Shown piece by piece: positions 55,901-63,427 of a stretch of 64,000 nt of DNA. The notes under the pieces were generated by a model. It saw only the letters and a list, made by a program, of their open reading frames with translations. It was not told where the DNA came from and searched no databases. The first letter of the stretch is position 1; every line of letters begins with the position of its first letter. A program made the translations under genes and the position numbers. The DNA comes from JACDAE01 sp963744875 (lineage in GTDB: Bacteria > Chloroflexota > Ktedonobacteria > Ktedonobacterales > Ktedonobacteraceae), in assembly GCA_963744875.1 (NCBI GenBank), contig CAVUVQ010000010.1, positions 372,001 through 436,000 of the forward strand, given 5' to 3'.

Positions 55901-56042
55901 TCCTACTCAGCTCGTTGTGCCGCCAACGCTTCCACTGGCGCTCATCGTCCTGGTGGCGATCTATGTAGTGGCGCTGCTGATGATGGTGCGTGTGGTCTCA
56001 CGCCCTTCGCTTGGGCAGACATTACGTTTGAACGAGGATTAA
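52932..56042 (+). CDS. Large FtsX-type ABC transporter permease
   Basis: This ~1036-residue membrane protein has an N-terminal helix (TWFLLLITTMGIIAAVIIV), a large outer domain of about 300 residues, and a first FtsX unit (ALILFFVSLMTNLLIDRQTN, ALVLLRSRGASSGQVFG). A helix-rich middle and a second outer domain follow. The last FtsX unit contains LTARTRLSNFAVMRALGTSP and ends with helices. The inserted gene separates menC-menE from menB-menF. No ATPase is adjacent. AGGTTT precedes the ATG at 52932; the frame is open to 52887. The substrate may be a lipid or peptide, but this is not shown. Confidence 0.82.
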   Translation: MQEAKKSRRGKRFSMSSIITLAFWRLRQTWFLLLITTMGIIAAVIIVCAVPLFSDVMTTAGLHNSLREDPYASEFEVDAITQGISTPIVQNVHGQIATLFQQNLGPLVSPSQYLLQSSDFAFASLSNQRQLSAFATSMQQAKSHLTHIQGRVPALTSDPGRSVEIMLSSESAKLMKVKVGSTLQLTWSYFTTQEGAANQPQSIHILPIKAHIVGLFDIGAGDITYWHGENFLHLALPYGKITQFTYKILLADNALLALSDSTRALTHSDATYSASYGYSLHWYYRLDVTHSTINNLDDLINQTSNLQSAFSTQYSDISPGVFRGPLSYPYLTKVELSSELLNVADTPGILENFSSRYDVSRIPVLVLTMQIIALILFFVSLMTNLLIDRQTNALVLLRSRGASSGQVFGTLLIQSLLLGILSIVIGLPLTVLTVLALARALLPSTQQDALLLITSNPVQATLNLVIYGVSIVLAVILTMSISHFLIARMDVLAMRREQTRTQKRPLWQRMNLDVIAGVVALVGYGISLYLTGLGSVLQGDAKALITTPLSIIAPFFLVIGCMLLFLRVFPLLLRLASHIAGRGRGAVSMLAFAQVSRSPRQPLRMTMLLALSIAFTLFTLVYMATQTQHIQDIVTYQAGVDFGGDISNIASSNSNTVSNANSHDPTSLIQRYSVIPGVVSASAGFIGQGTAGNAALPIVLRAVDANSFGNTVLWSSDKDRQTANSLLRDMASRQQSAVKNVLIPAIIDTTTLQRLHLRVGSQFKLKVDNQVVNTVQCVVVGSVSHIPTVNDRTAQFGTQGFMSVGGILVDYLTYVNVNLQVAKASGVSSFGQLDIPTINHVWLHSRDDTASLNSIRTSIKQPGLLLQNIVDRRALLATLNADPSYLILSGLLRIGTVTALLLALVGNLLASWLTARTRLSNFAVMRALGTSPTRIASILIWEQGIVYTIGLLLGVAFGTLLSITVIPSLTLSNINNNLSNSQFFDLQTAFPTQLVVPPTLPLALIVLVAIYVVALLMMVRVVSRPSLGQTLRLNED

Positions 56043-56230
56043 AGGAGGAAGAGCTGGATGGTGTCCCGGTGTATGCCAATTTTCTAAAAATGGGATCTTT
56101 TGGGGTACACGGTATACACTGATGCGTGGACAGAGAGACTTGTAGTTGAAAATGACTTCTTCTCTCTTTATTATACGGAGGACAAACGGAAAAGCAAGGG
56201 GCAACCGGGTTCAATGAAGGTTGACAGAGT

Positions 56231-56278
56231 AATGGGGCCACGTTTGCGACATGTAGGCGTCGTAAACGCGGCCCCATT
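56231..56278. repeat. 20-bp inverted repeat with GGGGCC ends
   Basis: 56231-56250 (AATGGGGCCACGTTTGCGAC) pairs with 56259-56278 at 18 of 20 positions. It is a facing pair of the CGTAAACGCGGCCCC variant seen at 60212-60235. It lies between the convergent FtsX and menB genes and may serve as a terminator. The rest of 56043-56317 shows nothing else. Confidence 0.8.
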
Positions 56279-56317
56279 GGCGGTGTGGGTGATACACGAG
56301 TGGTGTAAAGGCGACTA

Positions 56318-57136
56318 TTACGGTAAACGTGGAAATTGTGAGAAGTCGGGTTTGCGTTTTTCCAAAAAGGCGTTTTTGCCCTCTTTGCCCTCTTCGGTCA
56401 TGTAGTAGAGCATGGTGGCATTACCGGCCAGTTCTTGAATACCGGCGAGGCCATCGGTATCGGCGTTGAAGGCTGATTTGAGGAAGCGAATGGCGATTGG
56501 ACTTTTCTCGAGGATCTCGCGTGCCCACTGAACGGTCTCCTCTTCCAATTGTGCCAGAGGAACGACTGTGTTGACCAGGCCCATGTCCAGGGCTTCCTGT
56601 GCATCGTACTGGCGGCATAGATACCAGATTTCGCGTGCTTTTTTATGTCCAACGACGCGGGCCATATAGGTTGCTCCCCAGCCTGCATCGAAGCTGCCGA
56701 CACGTGGACCGGTCTGACCAAAACGCGCATTATCAGCCGCAATGGTGAGGTCGCAGAGCAGATGCAGAACGTGCCCACCGCCAATTGCATAGCCTGCAAC
56801 CATGGCAATGACGGGTTTGGGAAGATATTTAATGACTTTTTGTAGATCGAGCGCATTGAGACGAGGAACGCCATCGCTGCCGACGTAGCCACCTTCGCCA
56901 CGTACACGCTGGTCGCCACCTGAGCAAAATGCCTTATCGCCCTGGCCCGTAAAGATGACGACGCCGATCTCCTGATCCTCACGACAACGGTTGAATGCGT
57001 CGATCAGTTCGGTGAGCGTTTCGGGTCGGAAGGCGTTACGCACCTCTGGTCGATTGATTGTTATTTTGCCTATACCTTCGGCTTTCTCAAAGATAATGTC
57101 GGTATAGTCACGGACTTTTTGCCATTCAACGGACAT
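56318..57136 (-). CDS. menB: 1,4-dihydroxy-2-naphthoyl-CoA synthase
   Basis: This 272-residue crotonase-fold enzyme closes the naphthalene ring in menaquinone synthesis. It has the CoA-binding and oxyanion-hole segment FCSGGDQRVRGEGGYVG, AMVAGYAIGGGHVLHLLCDL (shown within 20), TGPRVGSFDAGWGATYMARVVG in parts and a C-terminal FLEKRKPDFSQFPRLP. All are typical of MenB rather than generic enoyl-CoA hydratases. AAGGAG precedes the ATG at 57136; the frame extends upstream without a site. It starts 11 nt after menH. Confidence 0.95.
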   Translation of the reverse strand: MSVEWQKVRDYTDIIFEKAEGIGKITINRPEVRNAFRPETLTELIDAFNRCREDQEIGVVIFTGQGDKAFCSGGDQRVRGEGGYVGSDGVPRLNALDLQKVIKYLPKPVIAMVAGYAIGGGHVLHLLCDLTIAADNARFGQTGPRVGSFDAGWGATYMARVVGHKKAREIWYLCRQYDAQEALDMGLVNTVVPLAQLEEETVQWAREILEKSPIAIRFLKSAFNADTDGLAGIQELAGNATMLYYMTEEGKEGKNAFLEKRKPDFSQFPRLP

Positions 57137-57147
57137 AGAATTTCTCC

Positions 57148-58005
57148 TTATAGTAATGAAAGACAATGTTGCGAACAAAACTGTTTGACCAGTTGAACAA
57201 ACAGCTCAGGCTGCTCTAGATGGATAGTGTGGCCTGCCTCGGGTATGATATGCAACGTTGCAGAGGGCAGTTGCTGCTCCATCTGGCGTGCAATGGCACA
57301 AAATTTTGTATCTAGCTCTCCTGCAAGAAGCAGGACAGGGAGTGTCAGAGTCGACAATTGCATATACAAAGCTGGCTGCGCTCCTGTCCCGACGCCCCGC
57401 AGGCTATTTGCCAGCCCCTGTGCTCGATTAGTAAGGCGCTGGCGATGCAGCATTTGCCTTGTTGTGATTGGTAGATTGCTCTGGCTGGCGAACAGGGGCA
57501 ATTGCTCCCAATGTTCTACAAAGGCCGCCACGCCATCTCGTTCAATACTAATTGCCAGTGTTTCATCACTGTGACGGCGTCGTTCACGTTCTGCCTGGTC
57601 CACCAATCCTGGGGAGGCACTTTCCAGGATCAGGGCGCGGAAAAAATGTGAAAAGGCCGTGTAGAGCGCGATCCGCCCACCCATCGAATATCCTAGCAAA
57701 ATAGCCTCTCCTGGTGCCACATCAAGCATTGTAAGTGCGGCAAGAATATCGGCCTCACAATGTTGGATGGTGTAACGTGCAGGATATGCTGGGGCACTGG
57801 ATTGGCCGTGGCCCAGCATATCGATGGCAATCAGGCGCATAGATGGTAAGGCAAGCGTATCGAACAGGTGCTCCCAATTGGCGGCACTCCCCGTGAAGCC
57901 ATGTAGAAGCACTAATGTTCCTGCTCTGGTCTCAGCAGGAATTGCGTCTCGTTGTATTATACCAATCTGCACGCCATTAACATGCACCAATTTTGTGGAT
58001 GACAC
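57148..58005 (-). CDS. menH: SHCHC synthase (alpha/beta hydrolase)
   Basis: This 285-residue alpha/beta hydrolase probably eliminates pyruvate from SEPHCHC to give SHCHC. LLHGFTGSAANWEHLF is the oxyanion strand, LLGYSMGGRIALYTAF holds the nucleophile Ser, and the late catalytic His is in PEAGHTIHLEQPE. The Asp is in LAGELDTKF. GTG is the likely start. It sits between menD and menB in the usual F-D-H-B order, which supports the MenH call over a generic esterase. Confidence 0.88.
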   Translation of the reverse strand: MSSTKLVHVNGVQIGIIQRDAIPAETRAGTLVLLHGFTGSAANWEHLFDTLALPSMRLIAIDMLGHGQSSAPAYPARYTIQHCEADILAALTMLDVAPGEAILLGYSMGGRIALYTAFSHFFRALILESASPGLVDQAERERRRHSDETLAISIERDGVAAFVEHWEQLPLFASQSNLPITTRQMLHRQRLTNRAQGLANSLRGVGTGAQPALYMQLSTLTLPVLLLAGELDTKFCAIARQMEQQLPSATLHIIPEAGHTIHLEQPELFVQLVKQFCSQHCLSLL

Positions 58006-58040
58006 TTTTTTGGATGACCTTTTCTATTCTTGCGACAATG

Positions 58041-58201
58041 AAAACCGTAGGGACCATATTTATCGCGTCTAGCGATTTATCGTCCGATATACATCATTTT
58101 CATTGCAATGATGCTATCAAAGATACGCCGCAATTTGGCGATTTCCCAGGGATAAACGTCGATAAATCGCTAGACGCGATAAATATGGTCCCTACGGTTT
58201 T
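58041..58201. repeat. 42-bp perfect inverted repeat between menD and menH
   Basis: 58041-58082 and 58160-58201 are perfect reverse complements, 77 nt apart. They contain GTAGGGACCATATTTATCG and GCGTCTAGCGATTTATCG. This is a facing pair of the TAGGG-ended repeats. In the men transcript it would form a long hairpin just before menH. Confidence 0.95.
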
Positions 58202-58209
58202 ACATGCTT

Positions 58210-58467
58210 TCATGACGCAACGTTTTCGGATCGTTTAGCCAACGCACTTCCAACGACCTGCCAGAGTTGGCGATGCATTTGTACGTTAGTGTCACGGCTA
58301 GTTGGCACTTCGACTATATGAAGTCCGCTAGAAGCGATGCTTTCATTTACAGCCGAACGGAATGTATACCAATCGGCGACACGTTGGAACGAGCCACCAT
58401 ACATCTGCACAACGGGTGCAAAGTCCAGCCCGGTCGGCGTTCCGAAAAGCTGCTCGAAGTGTTCAGG
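58210..58467 (-). pseudogene. menD: C-terminal part of menD in a shifted frame
   Basis: This frame encodes PEHFEQLFGTPTGLDFAPVV, QMYGGSFQRVADWY and GLHIVEVPTSRDTNVQMHRQ, the usual ThDP-binding end of MenD. It continues the upstream frame after SFLPQA if one nucleotide near 58463-58472 is removed. It has no start or ribosome site of its own. Confidence 0.82.
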
Positions 58468-60136
58468 AATAGGCTGCCTGCGGCAAGAAGGAAAAGATAC
58501 CTCCCCCATCGTTATTAATCAGGACAATGGTCAGGTCGAGCTGGTGCAGACGCGCTGCGAGTAGCCCATTTAGATCATGGAAGAAGGAGAGATCGCCAAT
58601 TACCAGTACGGTCGGACCTTCTTTATTCGCAGCACTCGCTCCCAACGCACTGGAAATCATGCCATCAATACCGTTCGCGCCACGATTACCCATTATATGA
58701 ACTTGGCAGAGTGCTCTTCCAGAAGAAGGTATCCAGGTCGCGAATGGGCATACTATTGCCAACGTAGAGCGTCGTCTTCTGTGGCAAAAGTGCGGCCAAT
58801 TCGGTAAAGACGCGACCTTCAAAGGGCGGACTTCAAAATCTTGTATGGCGGATTGAAGTGCCTGGCGCGTAAGTTGCTCGGCCTGTTGCCATTTTTTGAT
58901 CCACTGGGCGTCGCGGTCAGGCAGGTCCACTAGAAATGGCAGCAGTGCGCGGCACAATGAAACAGGATTGGCATGGATCATCTCACTGGCAAGCTGAGTT
59001 GGTTCCTCCCAGCCCGCATTGCCGTCAATGACAAGCTGTGGACAGGACGCGTAACGTTTTTGATAGAGAAGCAAAGGCTTAGAGGTTGGCATAGCTCCGA
59101 AACGCAGGATTAGCTGCGGCTCTGCCTGCTCTATAAAGGCATTGATACGCAAAAAGGCGTCATAACTTGAGAGCACGAAGGGAGAATTTAGAGAACTGCT
59201 CCTCAGTTGGGACAGCGGATCAGCGAGAATGGGATAGCCCGTTCGTTGTGCCAGGAGCGTTACCAGTTCAGGAAGCCCGGGGTCATTGTTGGGGCCAACA
59301 ATGATCAGGCCACGCGGAGTTGCGTGAATGGTATCAAGCAAATGGCGATAGGGTAGCAAGGTAAGCACATTGGGCGGTTGGGTAAGCGCATTGGGCGGTT
59401 GGGTTACGGTATCCGCATTGGGTGAGCGGGTAAGCGCAAGGCCCCCACCCTCCTCCACGCCGCCCCTTACCCCTACTTCGTTCATTACGGTGACGTAAGG
59501 GGTGTTATCTGGACGCCCATGCCAGGCAACGGGGTCGCGCTGTGCAAGTGGAGGAAGTGGTTGGTCAAGTTGTGCATCAGGCACGAGAGGCTCCCGAAAA
59601 GGCATGTTGAGGTGTACTGGTCCGGCTGGTATGGCGCTTGTTAAAGCTACAGCACGATTAGCTAGCGTGCGAATATAGCGCAGAGCATTATTGTTTGCTT
59701 CGGGTAGAGCTACATCCACAAACCATTTCACATGTGTGCCGTAGAGTCGATTCTGATCGATTGCCTGGGGAGCGCCGTTATCGCGCAACTCATGAGGGCG
59801 GTCAGCGGTCAGAACGAGCAGGGGCACATGGGTAAGATGGGCTTCGACAATGGCGGGAAAAAAGTTGGCGGCTGCCGTTCCCGATGTGCAGACCAGGGCA
59901 ATCGGCTGAGCAAGGCGTTTTGCCATGCCCAATGCAAAGAAGGCTGCCGAGCGTTCATCAACATGCATCCAGGTGTGGATATCCCTTTGGGCTGCCAACA
60001 CCATCGCCAGGGGTGTTGAGCGCGAACCAGGGCATATCACGACATTATGTACGCCTGCACGCTGCAATTCGTCGATAAAGGCTCCTATATAAACATAAGT
60101 GGGATTCAGAGCTTCATCGGTTGGCATAACCGACAT
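58463..60136 (-). CDS. menD: SEPHCHC synthase MenD, frameshifted
   Basis: This is the main frame of the ThDP enzyme that joins isochorismate and 2-oxoglutarate. Clear parts are VVICPGSRSTPLAMVLAAQ, ALVCTSGTAAANFFPAIVEA and HIMGNRGANGIDGMISSALG. About 40 residues before that (VASLPNWPHFCHRRRRS to PSSGRAL) are foreign. The right sequence, FEGRVFTELAALLPQKT then LYVGNSMPIRDLDTFFWKS, is intact in another frame. It needs one base gained near 58821-58826 and one lost near 58701-58712. A third shift near 58463 cuts off the C-terminus. A repeat-encoded stretch (VGVRGGVEEGGGLALTR) sits in the linker. The ATG at 60136 has GAGTGA upstream. Confidence 0.85.
   Translation of the reverse strand: MSVMPTDEALNPTYVYIGAFIDELQRAGVHNVVICPGSRSTPLAMVLAAQRDIHTWMHVDERSAAFFALGMAKRLAQPIALVCTSGTAAANFFPAIVEAHLTHVPLLVLTADRPHELRDNGAPQAIDQNRLYGTHVKWFVDVALPEANNNALRYIRTLANRAVALTSAIPAGPVHLNMPFREPLVPDAQLDQPLPPLAQRDPVAWHGRPDNTPYVTVMNEVGVRGGVEEGGGLALTRSPNADTVTQPPNALTQPPNVLTLLPYRHLLDTIHATPRGLIIVGPNNDPGLPELVTLLAQRTGYPILADPLSQLRSSSLNSPFVLSSYDAFLRINAFIEQAEPQLILRFGAMPTSKPLLLYQKRYASCPQLVIDGNAGWEEPTQLASEMIHANPVSLCRALLPFLVDLPDRDAQWIKKWQQAEQLTRQALQSAIQDFEVRPLKVASLPNWPHFCHRRRRSTLAIVCPFATWIPSSGRALCQVHIMGNRGANGIDGMISSALGASAANKEGPTVLVIGDLSFFHDLNGLLAARLHQLDLTIVLINNDGGGIFSFLPQAAYS
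59428..59476 (-). repeat. 49-bp in-frame repeat inside menD
   Basis: This is similar to the element inside menC at 50424-50473 (common GGGTAAGC(A/G)CAAGGCCCCC and CCGCCCCTTACCCCTAC). In the menD frame it encodes VGVRGGVEEGGGLALTR, in the same frame as in menC. It is followed by short tandem units CAACCGCCCAATG in the minus-strand reading. Confidence 0.85.
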
Positions 60137-60183
60137 GATTATCACTCGTTCCTTTTTTTGTATTTTGTATGTGAGCGGCACGC

Positions 60184-60235
60184 GGGCGCGATAAATCGGG
60201 CCCCTACGCCTGGGCGGCGTAAACGCGGCCCCTAC
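60184..60235 (-). repeat. GATAAATCG and CGTAAACGCGG repeats between menF and menD
   Basis: 60184-60207 is identical to the 24-bp elements at 28673 and 28738. A CGTAAACGCGGCCCCTAC variant follows to 60235. On the minus strand the latter's GTAGGGG forms the TAG stop of menF. Confidence 0.85.
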
Positions 60236-61707
60236 GTTAATGCACGTAGCATCACTTTTAATTTTAAGCGTGACTCTGCATACTCGGTATCGGGTTCTGA
60301 GTCGGCAACGATGCCACAGCCTGCGAAGAGGGTTGCTTTATTAGCGTCGATCAGCCCGGAACGCAATGCCACGGCAAATTCGCCATGCCCATCTTTATCG
60401 ATCCAACCAATGGGACCGGCGTACCAACCGCGATCTAGCTGCTCATTGTCGCGTATCTCAGTCAGTGCGGCATCACGAGGGAAACCTCCTACGGCAGGTG
60501 TGGGATGCAGATCATGCAGTGCTTCTAGAATACTATGACCGGGCAACAATTCGCCGATGATGGTTGTTTCGAGATGCTGAATATTTTGCAATTTCAGTAG
60601 ATGGGGCTTGTCAGCGACCTGTACGGTCGAGCAGAGATTTTCCAGCGCACCACGCACCGTATTCACTACAATGGCATGTTCACGCCTGTTTTTTTCGCTA
60701 TTTAATAACTCCATACCTGATCGTCGATCTTCTTGCTCAGTTGCACCACGTGGGGCGGAGCCGGCCAGGGCCATTGTACGTATCTGCCCATCTTGCGCAA
60801 AGACCAGGCGCTCAGGCGTTGCACCAACAAAGTAACGTGTGCCACGTTGGATGGCAAAGACATAGGCACCAGGATAGCTCGCACGCAGGCGTTGCAGGAG
60901 AACATCGACCGCAAAAGCATCTTCACGCGTAACCTCGACAGCACGAGCCAGCACGACCTTTTGATATGCCCCTTGCTGGATATGTTGCACAGCGGAGGCA
61001 ACCAGGCTCTTCCATGTCTCTGCTGGGAGAAGGTCCTGCACGACCAGTGAGCCTGGGGTTGGCGGTGCGGGTGGTGCCTGTTCGAGCAAATGCTCAACCA
61101 TGGTATGCAGACGTAATATCGTGACGGTGATCTCATCGGCTAGTTGTTCAATATCGTCGTTTGCCGTGATACAAAGATTTACGGTAAGTGCTGCGTTCTT
61201 CTCGGCACCACTGAATAGTACACGAGGCAGGATCAGCAATCCAGCGGGAAAGCCATCCCACAGGCCAGTGGCTGGACGGAGTGGATCGAAGGCAAAGCCA
61301 CCAAAGAGGATCGGTCCAGTTACATGAGTTGGGAGCTTGCCAGGAGCGAAACCGACCACGGCGTTACGTTGTAAGGAACGACAGGCAGTTGTGGCATCGT
61401 TCAAACAATCAATTCCGGTCGTCTCAATAGTGGTGGCGGTACCGATGCCGACAAAGGTTCTTTGATCCTCGGGCTTTTCCCAGAAAAAGCACTCGCCCAA
61501 TCCTTGTTGGGAGAACACTCTGAAAATGGAGAGTGGATCACACGGTCCTACAGGCTGCGTAAAGCTAGCAACCATGCTATGGCCGGTTAGAGCTGCACGT
61601 GTGGAGGCACGATATAAAGTTGCGAGCAACAGAGCACGATCAAAATGGACGGACCATAAACCAGGAGTGACGAATGTATCGACGTTATCAGTGAATACTA
61701 TATCCAT
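60232..61707 (-). CDS. menF: Isochorismate synthase
   Basis: This 491-residue chorismate-binding enzyme makes isochorismate, the first committed step to menaquinone. The C-terminal half has YQKVVLARAVEVTREDAF, YVFAIQRGTRYFVGATPERL in part, TMALAGSAPRG, LNSEKNRREHAIVV, HPTPAVGGFPRDAAL and WYAGPIGWIDKDGHGEFAVAL in parts. These match MenF/EntC rather than anthranilate synthase. The ATG at 61707 has AGGTGAG upstream; the frame is open to 61866 without a site. It heads the menF-D-H-B block. Its stop codon lies in a repeat. Confidence 0.94.
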   Translation of the reverse strand: MDIVFTDNVDTFVTPGLWSVHFDRALLLATLYRASTRAALTGHSMVASFTQPVGPCDPLSIFRVFSQQGLGECFFWEKPEDQRTFVGIGTATTIETTGIDCLNDATTACRSLQRNAVVGFAPGKLPTHVTGPILFGGFAFDPLRPATGLWDGFPAGLLILPRVLFSGAEKNAALTVNLCITANDDIEQLADEITVTILRLHTMVEHLLEQAPPAPPTPGSLVVQDLLPAETWKSLVASAVQHIQQGAYQKVVLARAVEVTREDAFAVDVLLQRLRASYPGAYVFAIQRGTRYFVGATPERLVFAQDGQIRTMALAGSAPRGATEQEDRRSGMELLNSEKNRREHAIVVNTVRGALENLCSTVQVADKPHLLKLQNIQHLETTIIGELLPGHSILEALHDLHPTPAVGGFPRDAALTEIRDNEQLDRGWYAGPIGWIDKDGHGEFAVALRSGLIDANKATLFAGCGIVADSEPDTEYAESRLKLKVMLRALT

Positions 61708-61926
61708 AATTTGTTTCTCACCTAAAAAAAACGGCACGCTACGGGCTTGAAGCCAAAAAGCAGTGCCTGTAATATTATAGCACGTGGTGGGGAGAGCGAC
61801 CAACAGAAAAAACATTGCAGAAAAGAGTACTTCCTGCCGATTAGAATTACAGATAGGGTTGACCATAGCAAAATTTATATTTAGAAAAACATAAAAAAAT
61901 TAAGATATAGAAAGAGGTAGAAAGGC

Positions 61927-63318
61927 ATGCATACCCAATTATTATGCCTATTGAGACGCTTTCTACCATCCGGTTCTCAAACATCATCTCGCCAGAAGAA
62001 ATCTCCCCGTTTGCTCAATTCTTTCCAAAAAGGGTGGAACTTCTGGCTCTGGCTCACTGGACCAGATGCTCAAGATTTCGGTAAGAGCATTGAAGAACAA
62101 GAACGCCTCCGTCGTTCACGTCTTTTATCTTCTTTAATACCTCTCATCATCATCGCAATTTGTGTCTTTATCCCTTTAGCCTTCTCAAGACCAGGTGACT
62201 GGTTGCCTATCATTGCAATAGCTCTTTTTGGCGTCGTTATAGCCCTCTTCAATCGAAAAGGGAAGGTGACGGTGGCCGGTCTATTGTATACGCTTGCCAT
62301 TGATATCGGCGTAACGGTCTCGACATTGACTCAGCCTCATGGTATTACCAATAGTAATATCCCTGATTTCGATATCTTTGCCCTCTCTATTCTCCTGGTT
62401 GGCCTGATTCTCAGGCGTTCATTTATTCCCATTATTGCCTTCCTTCAAATCATCACAGGAATCATTCTCTTTAACATCATTCCGCATGATCCATTGCTAA
62501 CTCAGGAAATTCAGGTCAATCTACATGGATATTCTTATGCCTACCTTGAGGATTTTTTCCTTCTTGAGGTGTGTGGGGCCATACTTGCCTGGCTGAGTTC
62601 CAAGAGCTTCTCTAAAGCACTTGAGCGTGCTGACCGTGCGGAAGAATTAGATCAACTGGTACAGCAGCAACTTCTCCTGCTTGATGAGGTCAATCGTCTC
62701 TATCAGGAGAAAGCTCTGGCTTCTGAGACCGATGCAATTACGAACCTTCTCAATCACCGTGCCATTATGCATAAACTCTCAGAACAGGTTGCTTTGTGTC
62801 AAAAGAATAATGGTAGCTGTGCCCTCCTTTTTGTCGATCTCGACTATTTTAAACGTATCAATGATAGCTGGGGACACCGGGCAGGAGATGCGGTGTTACG
62901 AGAGACCGGTCAGCGGTTACAGATGGTTCTGCGCGAGAACGAATTTGTTGGACGCTATGGAGGTGAGGAATTCGCCATCGTTCTCAATGATATAGATATC
63001 TCAGGTGCTTCTTGGGTGGCTGAGCGCATCAAGACTGCTATTACAGCACAGCCATATATCTGGCAAACTGAAGATGCTCAGGAAGAAATTCGCCTTTCAG
63101 TCACCGCTAGCATTGGCATTGCCGTTTATGAATTGCACCGCACAACCGCCGAAATGCTGCTCGAATATGCTGATCGCGCTATGTACTCCGCCAAAGAGCA
63201 GGGACGTAATCGCATCTGTATTGCTGATATGGAGATTATAGATAAACAGGAAGAAAATAGAACAGGGACATACCCAGAAAAAACGGCTTATATAAACCCT
63301 CTCGCAACTCGTCCTTAA
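61927..63318 (+). CDS. Membrane GGDEF (diguanylate cyclase) protein
   Basis: This 463-residue protein has a basic N-terminus, about six membrane helices (residues ~70-225, for example LLSSLIPLIIIAICVFIPLA), a coiled coil and a C-terminal GGDEF domain (~285-440). The active-site loop is GRYGGEEFAIVL and the nucleotide-binding LFVDLDYFKRINDSWGHRAG is intact, so it probably makes cyclic-di-GMP. No RxxD I-site is seen (RENE lies there). It is divergent from menF. Confidence 0.88.
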   Translation: MHTQLLCLLRRFLPSGSQTSSRQKKSPRLLNSFQKGWNFWLWLTGPDAQDFGKSIEEQERLRRSRLLSSLIPLIIIAICVFIPLAFSRPGDWLPIIAIALFGVVIALFNRKGKVTVAGLLYTLAIDIGVTVSTLTQPHGITNSNIPDFDIFALSILLVGLILRRSFIPIIAFLQIITGIILFNIIPHDPLLTQEIQVNLHGYSYAYLEDFFLLEVCGAILAWLSSKSFSKALERADRAEELDQLVQQQLLLLDEVNRLYQEKALASETDAITNLLNHRAIMHKLSEQVALCQKNNGSCALLFVDLDYFKRINDSWGHRAGDAVLRETGQRLQMVLRENEFVGRYGGEEFAIVLNDIDISGASWVAERIKTAITAQPYIWQTEDAQEEIRLSVTASIGIAVYELHRTTAEMLLEYADRAMYSAKEQGRNRICIADMEIIDKQEENRTGTYPEKTAYINPLATRP

Positions 63319-63353
63319 ATACTGAGAAGATGTAAGGTGACGCCTCTACGCCA

Positions 63354-63383
63354 TTGCCCCTTTCTGACCCTTCGTGGTATACT
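63354..63383 (+). promoter_or_regulatory. Extended -10 promoter ahead of the last gene
   Basis: TTGCCC (63354-63359), an 18-nt spacer and TATACT (63378-63383) preceded by TGG form a good promoter 45 nt before the ATG at 63428. Confidence 0.55.
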
Positions 63384-63427
63384 TAGAAAAAATGTTCTTT
63401 GTAACAGCAGCAGCGTCAGGAGTAATC

